The position numbers were made by a program, and so were the translations under genes. From Dermatophilus congolensis (GTDB lineage Bacteria; Actinomycetota; Actinomycetes; Actinomycetales; Dermatophilaceae): a stretch of 36,467 nt of DNA. Shown piece by piece: positions 24,560 to 31,978 of this stretch. The notes below the pieces were generated by a model that was not told the origin of the DNA, ran no database searches, and saw only the letters and a list, made by a program, of their open reading frames with translations. The stretch covers positions 1 through 36,467 of the forward strand of contig JAUNUP010000019.1 of NCBI GenBank assembly GCA_030538115.1. Reading direction: 5' to 3'. Position 1 is the first letter of the stretch, and each line of letters opens with the position of its first letter.

Positions 24560-24921
24560 GCCGCGCCCCTCTCCGGCTGTCCGTGGCCGCGTCCGGCGGG
24601 TGCGGGGGGCCAGGGCCCTTCGAGCACTGACGGGGCGGTGGCGTTGAATCCGCGCACTACGGCGAGGGCTTCGAGGTAGGCGGCGCGCTGGTGGTCACCG
24701 CGTCGGCGGGCGAGTTCGGCGGCGCTGGGGGAGAGGGCGGTTTCGCGGAACCGGCGGGCGATGGCGGCGTGCCGGGCGGCGCGGTCGTCGTCGTTGTTCT
24801 CCCAACCGATCTGCCAGCCGATGTGCAGGCCCAGCGCGTAGCCGTGGTCCCAGGCGAGCCACGTGTCTTCGGTGAACGTGTCCATCGGTCCGTGCGGGGG
24901 TGGTAGGGGCGGGCGTGCCAT
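24556..24921 (-). CDS. Small unknown element protein
   Basis: A 121-residue protein of unknown function. The N-terminus is Pro-rich (ARPPLPPPHGP); residues 13-45 are aromatic-rich (TFTEDTWLAWDHGYALGLHIGWQIGWE); then comes a charged helical stretch, and the C-terminus is Gly/Pro-rich. There is no membrane segment or known motif. The ATG at 24921 follows AAGGGAAA. It ends by overlapping the ATPase start, and the translocase ends 74 bp upstream, so it belongs to the tra-rep operon. The longer frame is a shadow of the translocase. Confidence 0.65.
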   Translation of the reverse strand: MARPPLPPPHGPMDTFTEDTWLAWDHGYALGLHIGWQIGWENNDDDRAARHAAIARRFRETALSPSAAELARRRGDHQRAAYLEALAVVRGFNATAPSVLEGPWPPAPAGRGHGQPERGAA

Positions 24922-24964
24922 GACGGTTTCCCTTCGTCGGCGGGGCTGTTCGAGGGCGTGCGGG

Positions 24965-24982
24965 GGTAGCGGTGCCGCTACC
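24965..24982. promoter_or_regulatory. Hairpin and short repeats after the translocase gene
   Basis: GGTAGCGG-TG-CCGCTACC is a perfect palindrome directly after the translocase stop, and GCGGTGCCG occurs both here and inside the end of that gene near 25003-25011. Short repeats near tra can be the cis-acting transfer locus (clt) recognised by TraB-type translocases. A weak attenuator between tra and rep is equally possible. Confidence 0.3.
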
Positions 24983-24995
24983 TCGCGCCGGGGTG

Positions 24996-27221
24996 CTACC
25001 CGGCGGTGCCGTCGTCTTCGGCGTGCTCGTCGGCGGTGGTGCGGGCGTCGAGGGCGGCGAGAAGGTCGGTGCGGGTGATGCCGCGTCGGACGGTTCCGGC
25101 TCGTTTGATGTTGCGGGTGCCGATGCCGTGCGGGCGCAGGGCCGGGGCGATCTGTTCGGCGGTCCAGCCGTCGTACAGGTCGGGTCGGGCGAGAGCCAGG
25201 CGTTCGGCGAGGGTCTCGCACCACGCCCGCGTCTCGGGCGAGCTGTCGGCGGTGGCCGGCCAGACGGCGGCGAGGTGGTCGAGGATTGTTTCGGCGTCGG
25301 TCTCGTCGGTGTGGGGCGTGACTCCGGCGGCGTGGCCGGTGATCCTGTCGGCCGCGAGGCGGGCGGAGCGGGCGCGGGCGGCGATGGCCTCAGCGGTTGG
25401 GCCGTCGATGTAGGCGGTGTGCACGATCTGCGGGTCGTCGGCCTCGCCGACGAGGTATCCGACGCCCTTGTCGGCGCGGGTGAACATCGTGGCGCGGGTG
25501 CCGTTCTTGTACGCCGACGTGCCGAGGATGATGTCGTTCTCGGTCTGCCCGGCGACCTTGAGACAGAACCGGATCACCGAGACAGCCGAAAGTGCGGTGG
25601 GTACCGAGTCGGAGCTGGGGCGTTGGGTGGCGTTCCACACCATGATCCCGACGGCGGGGCCGCGCTTGGCCAGGTCGGTCATGATGTCGGCGAACTCGCG
25701 GCCATGGTCGGGGTGGGCGTAGAGGGCTTGGCACTCGTCGGCGCTCCACAGGACCGGATGCAGCCCGAGCCGCCAGTCGGACGCGAGAGCATCTGTGACC
25801 TTGCCCTCGGGGCAGATGTCGCGGGACAGGGCACGAATGGTCTTGTACCGGCGACTCATGTCGGCGCGCAGCGCGCGGGCGTCGCGGAGGATGTAGTCGA
25901 CGTCTTCGGGATCGTCACCAACCCGGAAGGCGTGCGCGACCGACTCCAACGGCAGCCAGTCGGCACCGCCTTTGAGGTCGAACAAGTGCAGCTCACAACG
26001 CGGGTCGAGGGCGCAGGCCAGGGCGATCAGGCGCACGGCGAAGGTCTTGCCGACGCGGGGCACCGCACCCACGAGTCCGGAGGCGAACATGAGCGTCAGC
26101 GTCACGGGTCGCCCTTGCGGGTCGGTGCCGAAGCAGAACGGCTCGAACACGTTCACGGTGCCGCGTTTGAGCAGCGGCCAGGGCACGGGCTTGGTCTTGT
26201 GCATCGGCTTGTCGCCCACCCACAGGATGAGGCGTCCGGCGTGCGTGTCGGCCTCGCCTTCGGGCCAGACGCACCCGATGGGGCGGCGCAGCCCGGAGGC
26301 GAGCCGGTCGCGGCGTTCGGCGATGTCTCCGGCGGTCACACCGGCGGGTAGGTCGATTTCGGCGCGGAATCCGGCACCGTCGCGGGTGATCGGCGAGACG
26401 AACCGCACCGCGTCACTGCCGGTGCGCAGGTTCTTGTTCAGCTCGGCGATGCCCAATGCTCCCAGGGCGGTCAGGATCACGTCGGAAGTCAGGCGCGGCA
26501 CCGACGCGGTATCGACCGGCCGCGAGACCACGGCTACGTCGCGGGGGCGACCGACCCAGCCCAGCAGCGCGGCTGCGGTGAGTACGAGGACAACGCGCAC
26601 CGGCACGGACGAGGCCACCCACACGGCGGGCAGCAGCAGCGCGACCAGGCCCAGCAGCGCGCCCGTGATGGCGAGGCGCTGTCGTACCAGGGAGCGGCGT
26701 TGTTCTTCGAGCCTCACATAGGTCTTGGCGTCTTCGACGCCGTAGGAAACGCGGTCGGCGGCAGCAGCCAGGGCCAGGCGCACCGGCCGGGAATCGGCAT
26801 CGACGCTCCAACGGGCACCGGCCCATGCCAGGCGAACGGCGCCAGTCGGGGCGTGCTGAGCCAGGCGAGCCCAGTAAACCGGAGCGCGCAGGGCGTGGAA
26901 CGCCGACGCGTGCCCGGCGTATGTGATCGCCCACACGGCAGCGGATTTCAACGTGGGAACGTCGGTGACCCACCGGGGTAGCAGCGGCTTGCGCGGCAAC
27001 TCCCACACGGGCCGCTGATCCGCGACAGGGTGCGAGACCACGATCCCGTCAACAGCGGGACGGGCGTCAGCGTCGGGACCATCAAACGCGCTCGTGTACG
27101 CGCTGGACGAGTAACCCGTGTCGGGGTTCTGGTTGCGGCGAGCGATGACGGACGCGAGGTCTACAACCGTGCCGGACAGCACTTGGGGAGTGCCGTCGTC
27201 GGGCGTGTTTGGAGTGTGCAT
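24996..27221 (-). CDS. FtsK/SpoIIIE-type DNA translocase (TraB/TraSA-like)
   Basis: A 741-residue membrane ATPase. Residues 1-180 are soluble; two membrane helices (183-203, 206-224) follow. A domain with SPITRDGAGFRAEIDLPAGVT resembles the FtsK beta region. The motor has Walker A GAVPRVGKT (385-393), the strand LHLFDLKGGAD, and Walker B HPVLWSADE (488-496). The C-terminal ~80 residues (WTAEQIAPALRPHGIGTRNI) look like a winged helix that would read transfer sequences. Related proteins move double-stranded DNA between mycelial or neighbouring cells and are the only transfer protein such elements need. Confidence 0.88.
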   Translation of the reverse strand: MHTPNTPDDGTPQVLSGTVVDLASVIARRNQNPDTGYSSSAYTSAFDGPDADARPAVDGIVVSHPVADQRPVWELPRKPLLPRWVTDVPTLKSAAVWAITYAGHASAFHALRAPVYWARLAQHAPTGAVRLAWAGARWSVDADSRPVRLALAAAADRVSYGVEDAKTYVRLEEQRRSLVRQRLAITGALLGLVALLLPAVWVASSVPVRVVLVLTAAALLGWVGRPRDVAVVSRPVDTASVPRLTSDVILTALGALGIAELNKNLRTGSDAVRFVSPITRDGAGFRAEIDLPAGVTAGDIAERRDRLASGLRRPIGCVWPEGEADTHAGRLILWVGDKPMHKTKPVPWPLLKRGTVNVFEPFCFGTDPQGRPVTLTLMFASGLVGAVPRVGKTFAVRLIALACALDPRCELHLFDLKGGADWLPLESVAHAFRVGDDPEDVDYILRDARALRADMSRRYKTIRALSRDICPEGKVTDALASDWRLGLHPVLWSADECQALYAHPDHGREFADIMTDLAKRGPAVGIMVWNATQRPSSDSVPTALSAVSVIRFCLKVAGQTENDIILGTSAYKNGTRATMFTRADKGVGYLVGEADDPQIVHTAYIDGPTAEAIAARARSARLAADRITGHAAGVTPHTDETDAETILDHLAAVWPATADSSPETRAWCETLAERLALARPDLYDGWTAEQIAPALRPHGIGTRNIKRAGTVRRGITRTDLLAALDARTTADEHAEDDGTAG

Positions 27222-27236
27222 GTCAGGGGTGTCCTT

Positions 27237-27476
27237 TCAAGCGATCACGGACGGCACCAAGCCGGAGCGGCTGGTGCGGGCGGCGCGGCGAGCGGCGAGT
27301 TCGTCAAGCGCCGGGTCGTGGTAAGTCCGGCCGGTGCGCCCGGCGCGGGTGACGGTCCAACCGGCCTGGCGGGCGCGGGCATCGCTACGGGCATGCACAA
27401 CATCGGCCACGGCCACGAGCACGGCGTCTAGCAGCGACGGCGACGCCTCCACGGCCAGGGCGGCGGGGGCGCTCAT
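27237..27476 (-). CDS. Small unknown element protein (tra operon)
   Basis: A 79-residue soluble protein: a helical N-terminal part (ALAVEASPSLLDAVLVAVAD) and a basic C-terminal part (RAGRTGRTYHDPALDELAAR). I recognise no family. The ATG at 27476 overlaps the stop of the upstream membrane protein gene (ATGA) and the stop lies 15 bp before the translocase start, so it is translated with them. A spread (Spd) or regulatory accessory role is only a guess from position. Confidence 0.6.
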   Translation of the reverse strand: MSAPAALAVEASPSLLDAVLVAVADVVHARSDARARQAGWTVTRAGRTGRTYHDPALDELAARRAARTSRSGLVPSVIA

Positions 27477-27685
27477 CGCTGCACCGCCAACTGCGAAGCG
27501 ATCGACGCGGCGACCGAATCGGCGATGCTCGCTACACCTGCCGCGACGGGTGCGCCCAACGTGGTCGAGGACATGACGACGCCGAGCATCAGACCCAGGA
27601 ACACGGGGCCAGGGTGAACGGTCCCCGCCTTGACCAGGATCACGGCGAGCACCACGAGCAGCAGAAACAAGACAGCAGAAGCCAT
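27473..27685 (-). CDS. Small hydrophobic membrane protein (Spd-like)
   Basis: A 70-residue protein with one strongly hydrophobic stretch at 3-19 (SAVLFLLLVVLAVILVK) and a second at about 28-55. Small membrane proteins next to tra in Streptomyces plasmids and pSAM2-like elements (SpdA, SpdB) help intramycelial spread and interact with TraB; position and character fit that group, but the sequence is too short to assign by motif. It is coupled by a four-base overlap to the next gene. Confidence 0.65.
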   Translation of the reverse strand: MASAVLFLLLVVLAVILVKAGTVHPGPVFLGLMLGVVMSSTTLGAPVAAGVASIADSVAASIASQLAVQR

Positions 27686-27697
27686 GATGGTGACCTT

Positions 27698-27985
27698 TCA
27701 GACGGCGGCAGAAGCGACAGGTGAGACGGCGGAGGCGGAGGGGCAACGCGCCGTCGCGCCATCGGCGGCAACGACGAATCCGCGAGCGACTCGCGACAAG
27801 CGAGCAACCGCCCGACGGTGCGCCCGCACCGACAGGGCATCCGCCGAAACGGCTAGACGGCACTCGGCGTCGACAACCGCGAGTTCGGCGTCGATGAGCG
27901 GCCATTCGGCCTCGATGGCACCGAGCGCGGCGGCGGTCGGCTCGGAGTCGAAGCGCATAGGGTGAATACACATGTGGTGTCCCAT
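27698..27985 (-). CDS. Small unknown protein, first gene of the tra operon
   Basis: A 95-residue, mostly helical protein with a core MRFDSEPTAAALGAIEAEW...DAELAVVDAECRLA. Small proteins of this look (possibly DUF6284) head the transfer operons of several actinobacterial elements; this is from memory and unverified. Starts at 27985, 27973 or 27958 are all in frame; the conserved-looking part begins at the last. It is first after the operator-rich promoter shared with the divergent regulator. Confidence 0.6.
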   Translation of the reverse strand: MGHHMCIHPMRFDSEPTAAALGAIEAEWPLIDAELAVVDAECRLAVSADALSVRAHRRAVARLSRVARGFVVAADGATARCPSASAVSPVASAAV

Positions 27986-27993
27986 CGGGTCGG

Positions 27994-28049
27994 CTACTGA
28001 CTCACTCAGTAGATGCTCTGAAGGTACATACTGAGTCAGTAGCAGTCAA
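27994..28049. promoter_or_regulatory. Divergent promoter with two operator palindromes
   Basis: CTACTGA-CTCAC-TCAGTAG (27994-28012) and TACTGA-G-TCAGTA (28029-28041) are related palindromes between the tra operon and the HTH/TPR regulator. On the minus strand TTGACT (28049-28044) is a good -35 for the tra operon, with TACCTT 17 bp on, so the palindromes lie within or around that promoter. The arrangement suggests repression by the divergent regulator. A similar sequence lies upstream of the Nudix gene. Confidence 0.65.
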
Positions 28050-28061
28050 GGGGTTCTTGCG

Positions 28062-29258
28062 ATGTCCACGTTCCCGAATTCGCCGGACGCTCAACAGAGG
28101 ACGGCGGGGGACTCGGGGGGACTCGCACCCCGGACTCATGACGACCCGCTGGCCTCGATAGACGCTCTGTGCAAGGCGCGGGGATGGAGCCGTTCACGTC
28201 TGGCTCACGAGCTGCGTAGGCAAGGGCAGCGGCGCGGCGTGACGGTGCCCGGCGACGAGAGCTTGGTTCGCATGATTCGCCAGTGGGCGAACGGCACGCG
28301 AGCCCCGAGCGAGCAATACCGCGTCCTGTTGTGCGCTGCCCTCGGCATTGCGGCAGGTGACTCGCCAGACGTGGGGGAGTGCGAGGCGTTCGGCTCGCTC
28401 ATCGGTGCAGCCGTGTCAGTCGTTGACGCCTCGATGGTCGAGGTGTTCGAGGTGCAGACTGACATGCTGCGACTCATCGACCGCAAGATGGGCGCGGCCA
28501 GGGCATTGCCGCAGGTCGAGGCGCACATGACGACGATGGTCGACCTGTTGGAGTTCGCACCGTATGGGCAGTGCCGTTCGAGGCTCGCGAGTGCGGCCGG
28601 AGCGGCGGCGGCGTTGGCCGCCTGGCAGGCGCTTGACCTCGGTCGCCCTCAGCGGGCATGGGGTCTGCACGGGCAGTCTCGACGCCTCGCGCTGGAAGCG
28701 GTTGATGCGTCATTGGTCGCGTACACGACGGCGCAACAGGCGTATGCGTTGCTCGACGCGGGACAGACGGCGCGTGCCCGCGAGCAAATGCAGTACGCCC
28801 GCACCACGGCGGGCACCAAGGTGCCGACCGTGCTGCGGGCGTGGCTTGCTGCGGCAGAAGGCGAGGCGGCAGCGACCGACGGCGACGGAGCCGGCGCGCG
28901 TCGATGCCTGGACGATGCCGCCGCGATTCTCGACCGCCCCGACGGCGACGCGCTGCCGTACGTCTTCCTCGGAGAGGGGCACCTAGAGCGCTGGCGCGGC
29001 AACTGCCTCGCGGCCGTCGGCGATCGCGAGGCAACAACGATCCTGGTAGACGCGCTGGAAACCCTAGACCCGACGTTCAATCGGGCGGCGGCGAGCCTGC
29101 ACGCCGATCTGTCGTCGGCCTTCGCGGCCCAAGGCGATGCGGAGCGGGCCGGGCATCATGCCCGCGCAGCCGCCGAGTTCGTGCGCCTCACGGGCTCAGT
29201 TCGACAGCGCCGCCGCGTGGATGCCCTAGTGGCAGCCCATGGCGAGCACGCGCAGTAG
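28062..29258 (+). CDS. HTH regulator with C-terminal TPR-like repeats
   Basis: A 398-residue protein. Residues about 30-95 form an XRE-like HTH (IDALCKARGWSRSRLAHELR, then ESLVRMIRQWANGTRAPSE). The rest is Ala-rich helical repeat resembling TPRs (ALLDAGQTARAREQMQYA; AWLAAAEGEAAATDGDGAGA). Such proteins are frequent single regulators on actinobacterial elements and may sense peptides or small ligands through the repeats. AAGGGG lies 8 bp before the ATG. It is divergent from the tra operon and its 3' end overlaps the convergent Nudix gene by 33 bp. Confidence 0.8.
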   Translation: MSTFPNSPDAQQRTAGDSGGLAPRTHDDPLASIDALCKARGWSRSRLAHELRRQGQRRGVTVPGDESLVRMIRQWANGTRAPSEQYRVLLCAALGIAAGDSPDVGECEAFGSLIGAAVSVVDASMVEVFEVQTDMLRLIDRKMGAARALPQVEAHMTTMVDLLEFAPYGQCRSRLASAAGAAAALAAWQALDLGRPQRAWGLHGQSRRLALEAVDASLVAYTTAQQAYALLDAGQTARAREQMQYARTTAGTKVPTVLRAWLAAAEGEAAATDGDGAGARRCLDDAAAILDRPDGDALPYVFLGEGHLERWRGNCLAAVGDREATTILVDALETLDPTFNRAAASLHADLSSAFAAQGDAERAGHHARAAAEFVRLTGSVRQRRRVDALVAAHGEHAQ

Positions 29259-29990
29259 CGCGACGAGGGTGCCCGACGACTGCACTTCGCCCTTCCTGAT
29301 CCGCTCGGGAAGCTCGATGAGCGGCACCCATTCGAGGCGTTCCATCTCGTTCAGCTCGGTCGGCTCGCCGACCACTTCGTAGGACGTGACCGCGTAGATG
29401 TAGTGCCGGGCGCGAACCATCCCGATCACGGGCTCGAATTCGGCGATGAGGGTGAGGTTCTGCACGTCCCACCCGAGTTCTTCGCGCACCTCGCGAGCGG
29501 CGGTGACCTGAGGCTCTTCGCCCTCGTCCACGAGTCCGCCTGGCAGTTCCCAGTTCCACGTGTTCGAAGCGAACCGGTGCCGCCACATGAGCGCGACGCG
29601 TTGCGTCGTCTCGTCCACGATCACGGTCATAGCGGCGGGCTTCATGGTGACGATGTGGTGCTCGAACCGCTCGCCGTCGGGCGTCTGCACGTCGACGAGG
29701 CTGAGGTTCACCCACTCGTTTCGATAGAGGTCACGCTCGCCATGAACCAGCCACTCCGACGGGTTGCTTTCATCCGGCCGCGCGGTCGGCGTCGCCGAGG
29801 CCCTAGCTCCGCCACGCGAGGCCTGCCACTGAATGACGGTGGCAGGAGCCCACATGTGAGTGCGTCCGATGGTCTGATCCGGCGGCGGCATCTGCCCACG
29901 CTGCCGATACGAGCTGACAGTCCCAACCTGCACGCCCAGGTACTCGGCAACGTCCGTTGTAGTCCACCACTGCTGATCCACCAACGCCAT
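29226..29990 (-). CDS. HTH-Nudix protein, similar in design to pSAM2 Pif
   Basis: A 254-residue two-domain protein. Residues 8-58 are a MerR/excisionase-like HTH (WWTTTDVAEYLGVQVGTVSSY, then GRTHMWAPATVIQW). Residues about 85-250 are a Nudix hydrolase domain like ADP-ribose pyrophosphatases; the Nudix box is complete from G152 to W174 (E158, R166-E167, E170-E171, G173). pSAM2 Pif, a Nudix protein, blocks redundant transfer between cells that already carry the element; a similar role fits here. The ATG at 29990 follows AAAGGA with good spacing. The gene overlaps the regulator tail to tail. Confidence 0.8.
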   Translation of the reverse strand: MALVDQQWWTTTDVAEYLGVQVGTVSSYRQRGQMPPPDQTIGRTHMWAPATVIQWQASRGGARASATPTARPDESNPSEWLVHGERDLYRNEWVNLSLVDVQTPDGERFEHHIVTMKPAAMTVIVDETTQRVALMWRHRFASNTWNWELPGGLVDEGEEPQVTAAREVREELGWDVQNLTLIAEFEPVIGMVRARHYIYAVTSYEVVGEPTELNEMERLEWVPLIELPERIRKGEVQSSGTLVALLRVLAMGCH

Positions 29991-30417
29991 GCGGCCATCC
30001 TTTCTTGTTGCCGGACCTAACGTCCTGCGTTGCGCAGCTACTCCGCGATGGGGTACGCGGATGGACTTCACGGTGCCTGGAAGTCTGCGTTCTGGTCGAG
30101 AGCGATCCTAGGCACCAGCTTGGGCAGGTCTTCGACGGTGACGCATACTTACTCACTCGCTAACACCTCCCGTTGAGATGGGCGTCTCCTTCGATGGCCA
30201 GCGCGATCCGCTACTTAGATAGATATCCGAATGTTCAGCAGGTCCGGCCCGAGGAGCTTGTGCTGGTAAGGACATTCGCAAGCGCCTTCTTCTCCCTGCT
30301 CCAGAGAGTGGGTTGATAGATACATCGAGCGCCGTGTCCACATGCCCCACTTCGTTACGTTTTCCCTATCGCCGAAAGAAGTCTGCCGGAAGGCTGACTC
30401 GTCAACGAGGGGGAATT
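29991..30417. promoter_or_regulatory. Intergenic region with candidate operator and AT-rich promoter sequence
   Basis: These 427 bp hold the promoters of the Nudix gene (minus) and of the secreted-protein gene (plus). TACTTACTCACTCGCTA (30146-30162) matches TACTGACTCACTCAGTA at 27995-28011 in 14 of 17 positions, implying one regulator for both. Two similar AT-rich blocks, TAGATAGATA near 30215 and TTGATAGATACA near 30313, precede the cargo gene. I see no gene with a ribosome site here. Confidence 0.5.
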
Positions 30418-31065
30418 GTGAACTGTCTCAATCGAACTTTCAAGTGGGGTGCCGCTGCAACGCTCGGCATCGCGGCTTCCGTGACCGCACTGCCTGCAGC
30501 GTCGAGCTTCGCAATTGCGCCGATCACGTCGTCTGTCAAAGCGGCAGTCCCATGGAGCTGTCCTAGTCCCGATAGGTCGATCGCGAGCCGGACAGTCACC
30601 TCGCTCAAGGCGAAGGAAATTGCCAAGATCAACGCGGCGATGCGTCCCTACGTCGCTTATGCGAAGCAGAAATACTGGTCCAATGGTACTCTCACCGAGT
30701 ATGGGCGGGGGTACGTTGGGGAAATGGCGCTGGGGTACCTCGTGGCATCGGGGACCGACTGGAATGATCGGTTGGCCTATCAGTACAAGTACCCTGGAAA
30801 GCCGCGAACCTACGACCTGAGGAGCGTGAATCCCGGGGGTCCCTTTCCTGATTCAACCGTCTACTGGGAATCCAAGGTGAATACCTCGAAACTGACGTCT
30901 TCGCAGGCGCAGGTGGACCGTAGTGTCAGTGCTTCCTATTCAGAGAACGTTGCGTATGCATGGTTCTGTGTGGCGCCTCACGATGGGACTGTCTATGGGG
31001 TGAAGTGGGACAAGGAGGCACCCTGGATCTACAAGATCGCGGGGATCGTTCGCAGCGGATACTAA
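30418..31065 (+). CDS. Predicted secreted protein with a PD-(D/E)xK-like motif (candidate nuclease toxin)
   Basis: A 215-residue protein with a Sec signal peptide (hydrophobic 10-27, likely cut after SSFA, about 32). No known family is obvious. The mature part has GEMALGYLVASG (E102), then YDLRS (D133), PDST (D145), the E151-S-K153 triad in VYWESKVN, and SSQAQVDRSVS. This acid, D, ExK, then Q-containing helix order is that of PD-(D/E)xK nucleases, including bacterial toxin domains. Two Cys (C48, C184) could form a disulfide. The GTG at 30418 follows ACGAGGGGGA; the longer frame lacks a site. Codons are visibly AT-richer than neighbours, a sign of recent transfer. Nuclease function is inference. 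Confidence 0.7.
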   Translation: MNCLNRTFKWGAAATLGIAASVTALPAASSFAIAPITSSVKAAVPWSCPSPDRSIASRTVTSLKAKEIAKINAAMRPYVAYAKQKYWSNGTLTEYGRGYVGEMALGYLVASGTDWNDRLAYQYKYPGKPRTYDLRSVNPGGPFPDSTVYWESKVNTSKLTSSQAQVDRSVSASYSENVAYAWFCVAPHDGTVYGVKWDKEAPWIYKIAGIVRSGY

Positions 31066-31097
31066 CTGGGTCTCGACGAGAAAGGGTGACGATAATC

Positions 31098-31478
31098 ATG
31101 AGAGAAGTCTTCTTTTATGTGGGCGCTCCGCCCGAGGAGGGGGTTCGGCCGGCTGAGTACGACGCGTGGGAGGAGGTTCCATCTTTGACCCCTCTGCACC
31201 CACTTCTGGAGTCATTCTTGAAGAAGGCGCATAGTGATATTGCGTCCAGGGCGGAGGATCCTGACGAACTGTTCGAAGGGGGGCTTTTCGCTGACGCTAA
31301 AGGAAATGGCGCGTATCTCATTTGTTACCATAGTCGAGATTCATACGGCGCGCTAAATGCGTTGATTAGGCGCGCGCAGTCCGCAGGGGTGCAGGCATAT
31401 TCGCCAATCGCGGTCAAGGCGTCGGAAATTGAAGAATTCGTCGGCAATGAAGGGGCGCCGATCCCGCCAGGTCTCTAA
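31098..31478 (+). CDS. Small acidic cytoplasmic protein (candidate immunity protein)
   Basis: A 126-residue acidic protein with no signal peptide, 32 bp after the secreted-protein gene and in the same direction. It begins REVFFYVGAPPEEG and contains ELFEGGLFADAKGNGAYLICYHSR and helices with many Glu/Asp. I recognise no family. Secreted or exported toxins are usually followed by a small acidic immunity gene, and the pair shares the lower GC of the cargo. The ATG at 31098 lies 11 bp after AAAGGG; an in-frame GTG at 31086 is the alternative. Confidence 0.65.
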   Translation: MREVFFYVGAPPEEGVRPAEYDAWEEVPSLTPLHPLLESFLKKAHSDIASRAEDPDELFEGGLFADAKGNGAYLICYHSRDSYGALNALIRRAQSAGVQAYSPIAVKASEIEEFVGNEGAPIPPGL

Positions 31479-31920
31479 CTGAATTGGCGGAGCCTGCGGA
31501 ACCTTGGCGGTTTCGAATTTCTTCTTCATTGTGCATCGAGGTGCGGCCGGTCCGAGCCAATGGGATGCGGCCGGGCGGAGTCTTCGGTGTGCCCGACAAC
31601 AGGGTGACGTGTCTGAGTTCTCCGTGATCCTTTTGGCCCGTCTGGTGCATTGGAGGGTCAGTGCTGGCCAGGGGTGTGAATCGTGATCTCGCCACAGGAA
31701 GCGGCTAGCGATCCAGCTAGACCTGAGGGCGGGGGGCGTTCAACCCTGTTGCCACGACGGAACCTTCTTCTGGGCAACTTACACCTGGCCCGCACACCCA
31801 GTCGGCACGAGCCGGGTCGGGTGATCCCGGAATCCTGTTCATGCCGTTGGCGCGTCCAGCGCGCGTCCGCGAGGCGTCTCTGAGTCGTGTTCCTGCTGGG
31901 TAGCGCCCCGAACGTCCCCC
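31479..31920. other. Non-coding stretch between cargo and attR
   Basis: These 442 bp have no frame with a credible ribosome site or codon bias. GC rises again towards attR. I see no terminator with a T-tract, so how cargo transcription ends is unclear. Confidence 0.5.
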
Positions 31921-31978
31921 TCTTGAAAACCGCTATGTCGGTAACGGCATCGTGGGTTCGAATCCCACGCCCTCCGCT
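31921..31978 (+). repeat. attR: partial copy of tRNA-Ser 3' part
   Basis: It copies 21334-21391 with one change (T31942 for C21355). It lacks the acceptor 5' strand, D arm and 5' anticodon strand, so it is not a tRNA gene. Confidence 0.95.

Larger units (their letters stand above)
21334..31978. mobile_element. Complete AICE-like integrative element in tRNA-Ser
   Basis: Direct repeats at the two ends define a unit of 10,587 bp (21334 to 31920) plus the second repeat. It encodes int, xis, a DUF3631-like ATPase, a small unknown protein, an FtsK-type translocase, three small genes, an HTH/TPR regulator, an HTH-Nudix protein and two cargo genes. A single FtsK-like translocase with small hydrophobic Spd-like proteins, and no relaxase or type IV secretion genes, is the signature of actinomycete elements that transfer double-stranded DNA (pSAM2 type). 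All modules look intact, so it may still be active. Confidence 0.9.

Noticed and set aside
24972..26351. 459-residue plus-strand frame opposite the translocase
   Set aside because: Gly/Val-rich shadow without motifs; the minus strand encodes a complete FtsK-type protein.
31921..31978. Second tRNA-Ser gene
   Set aside because: Only the 3' part is present; the acceptor 5' strand and D arm are missing, so it is the attR repeat.
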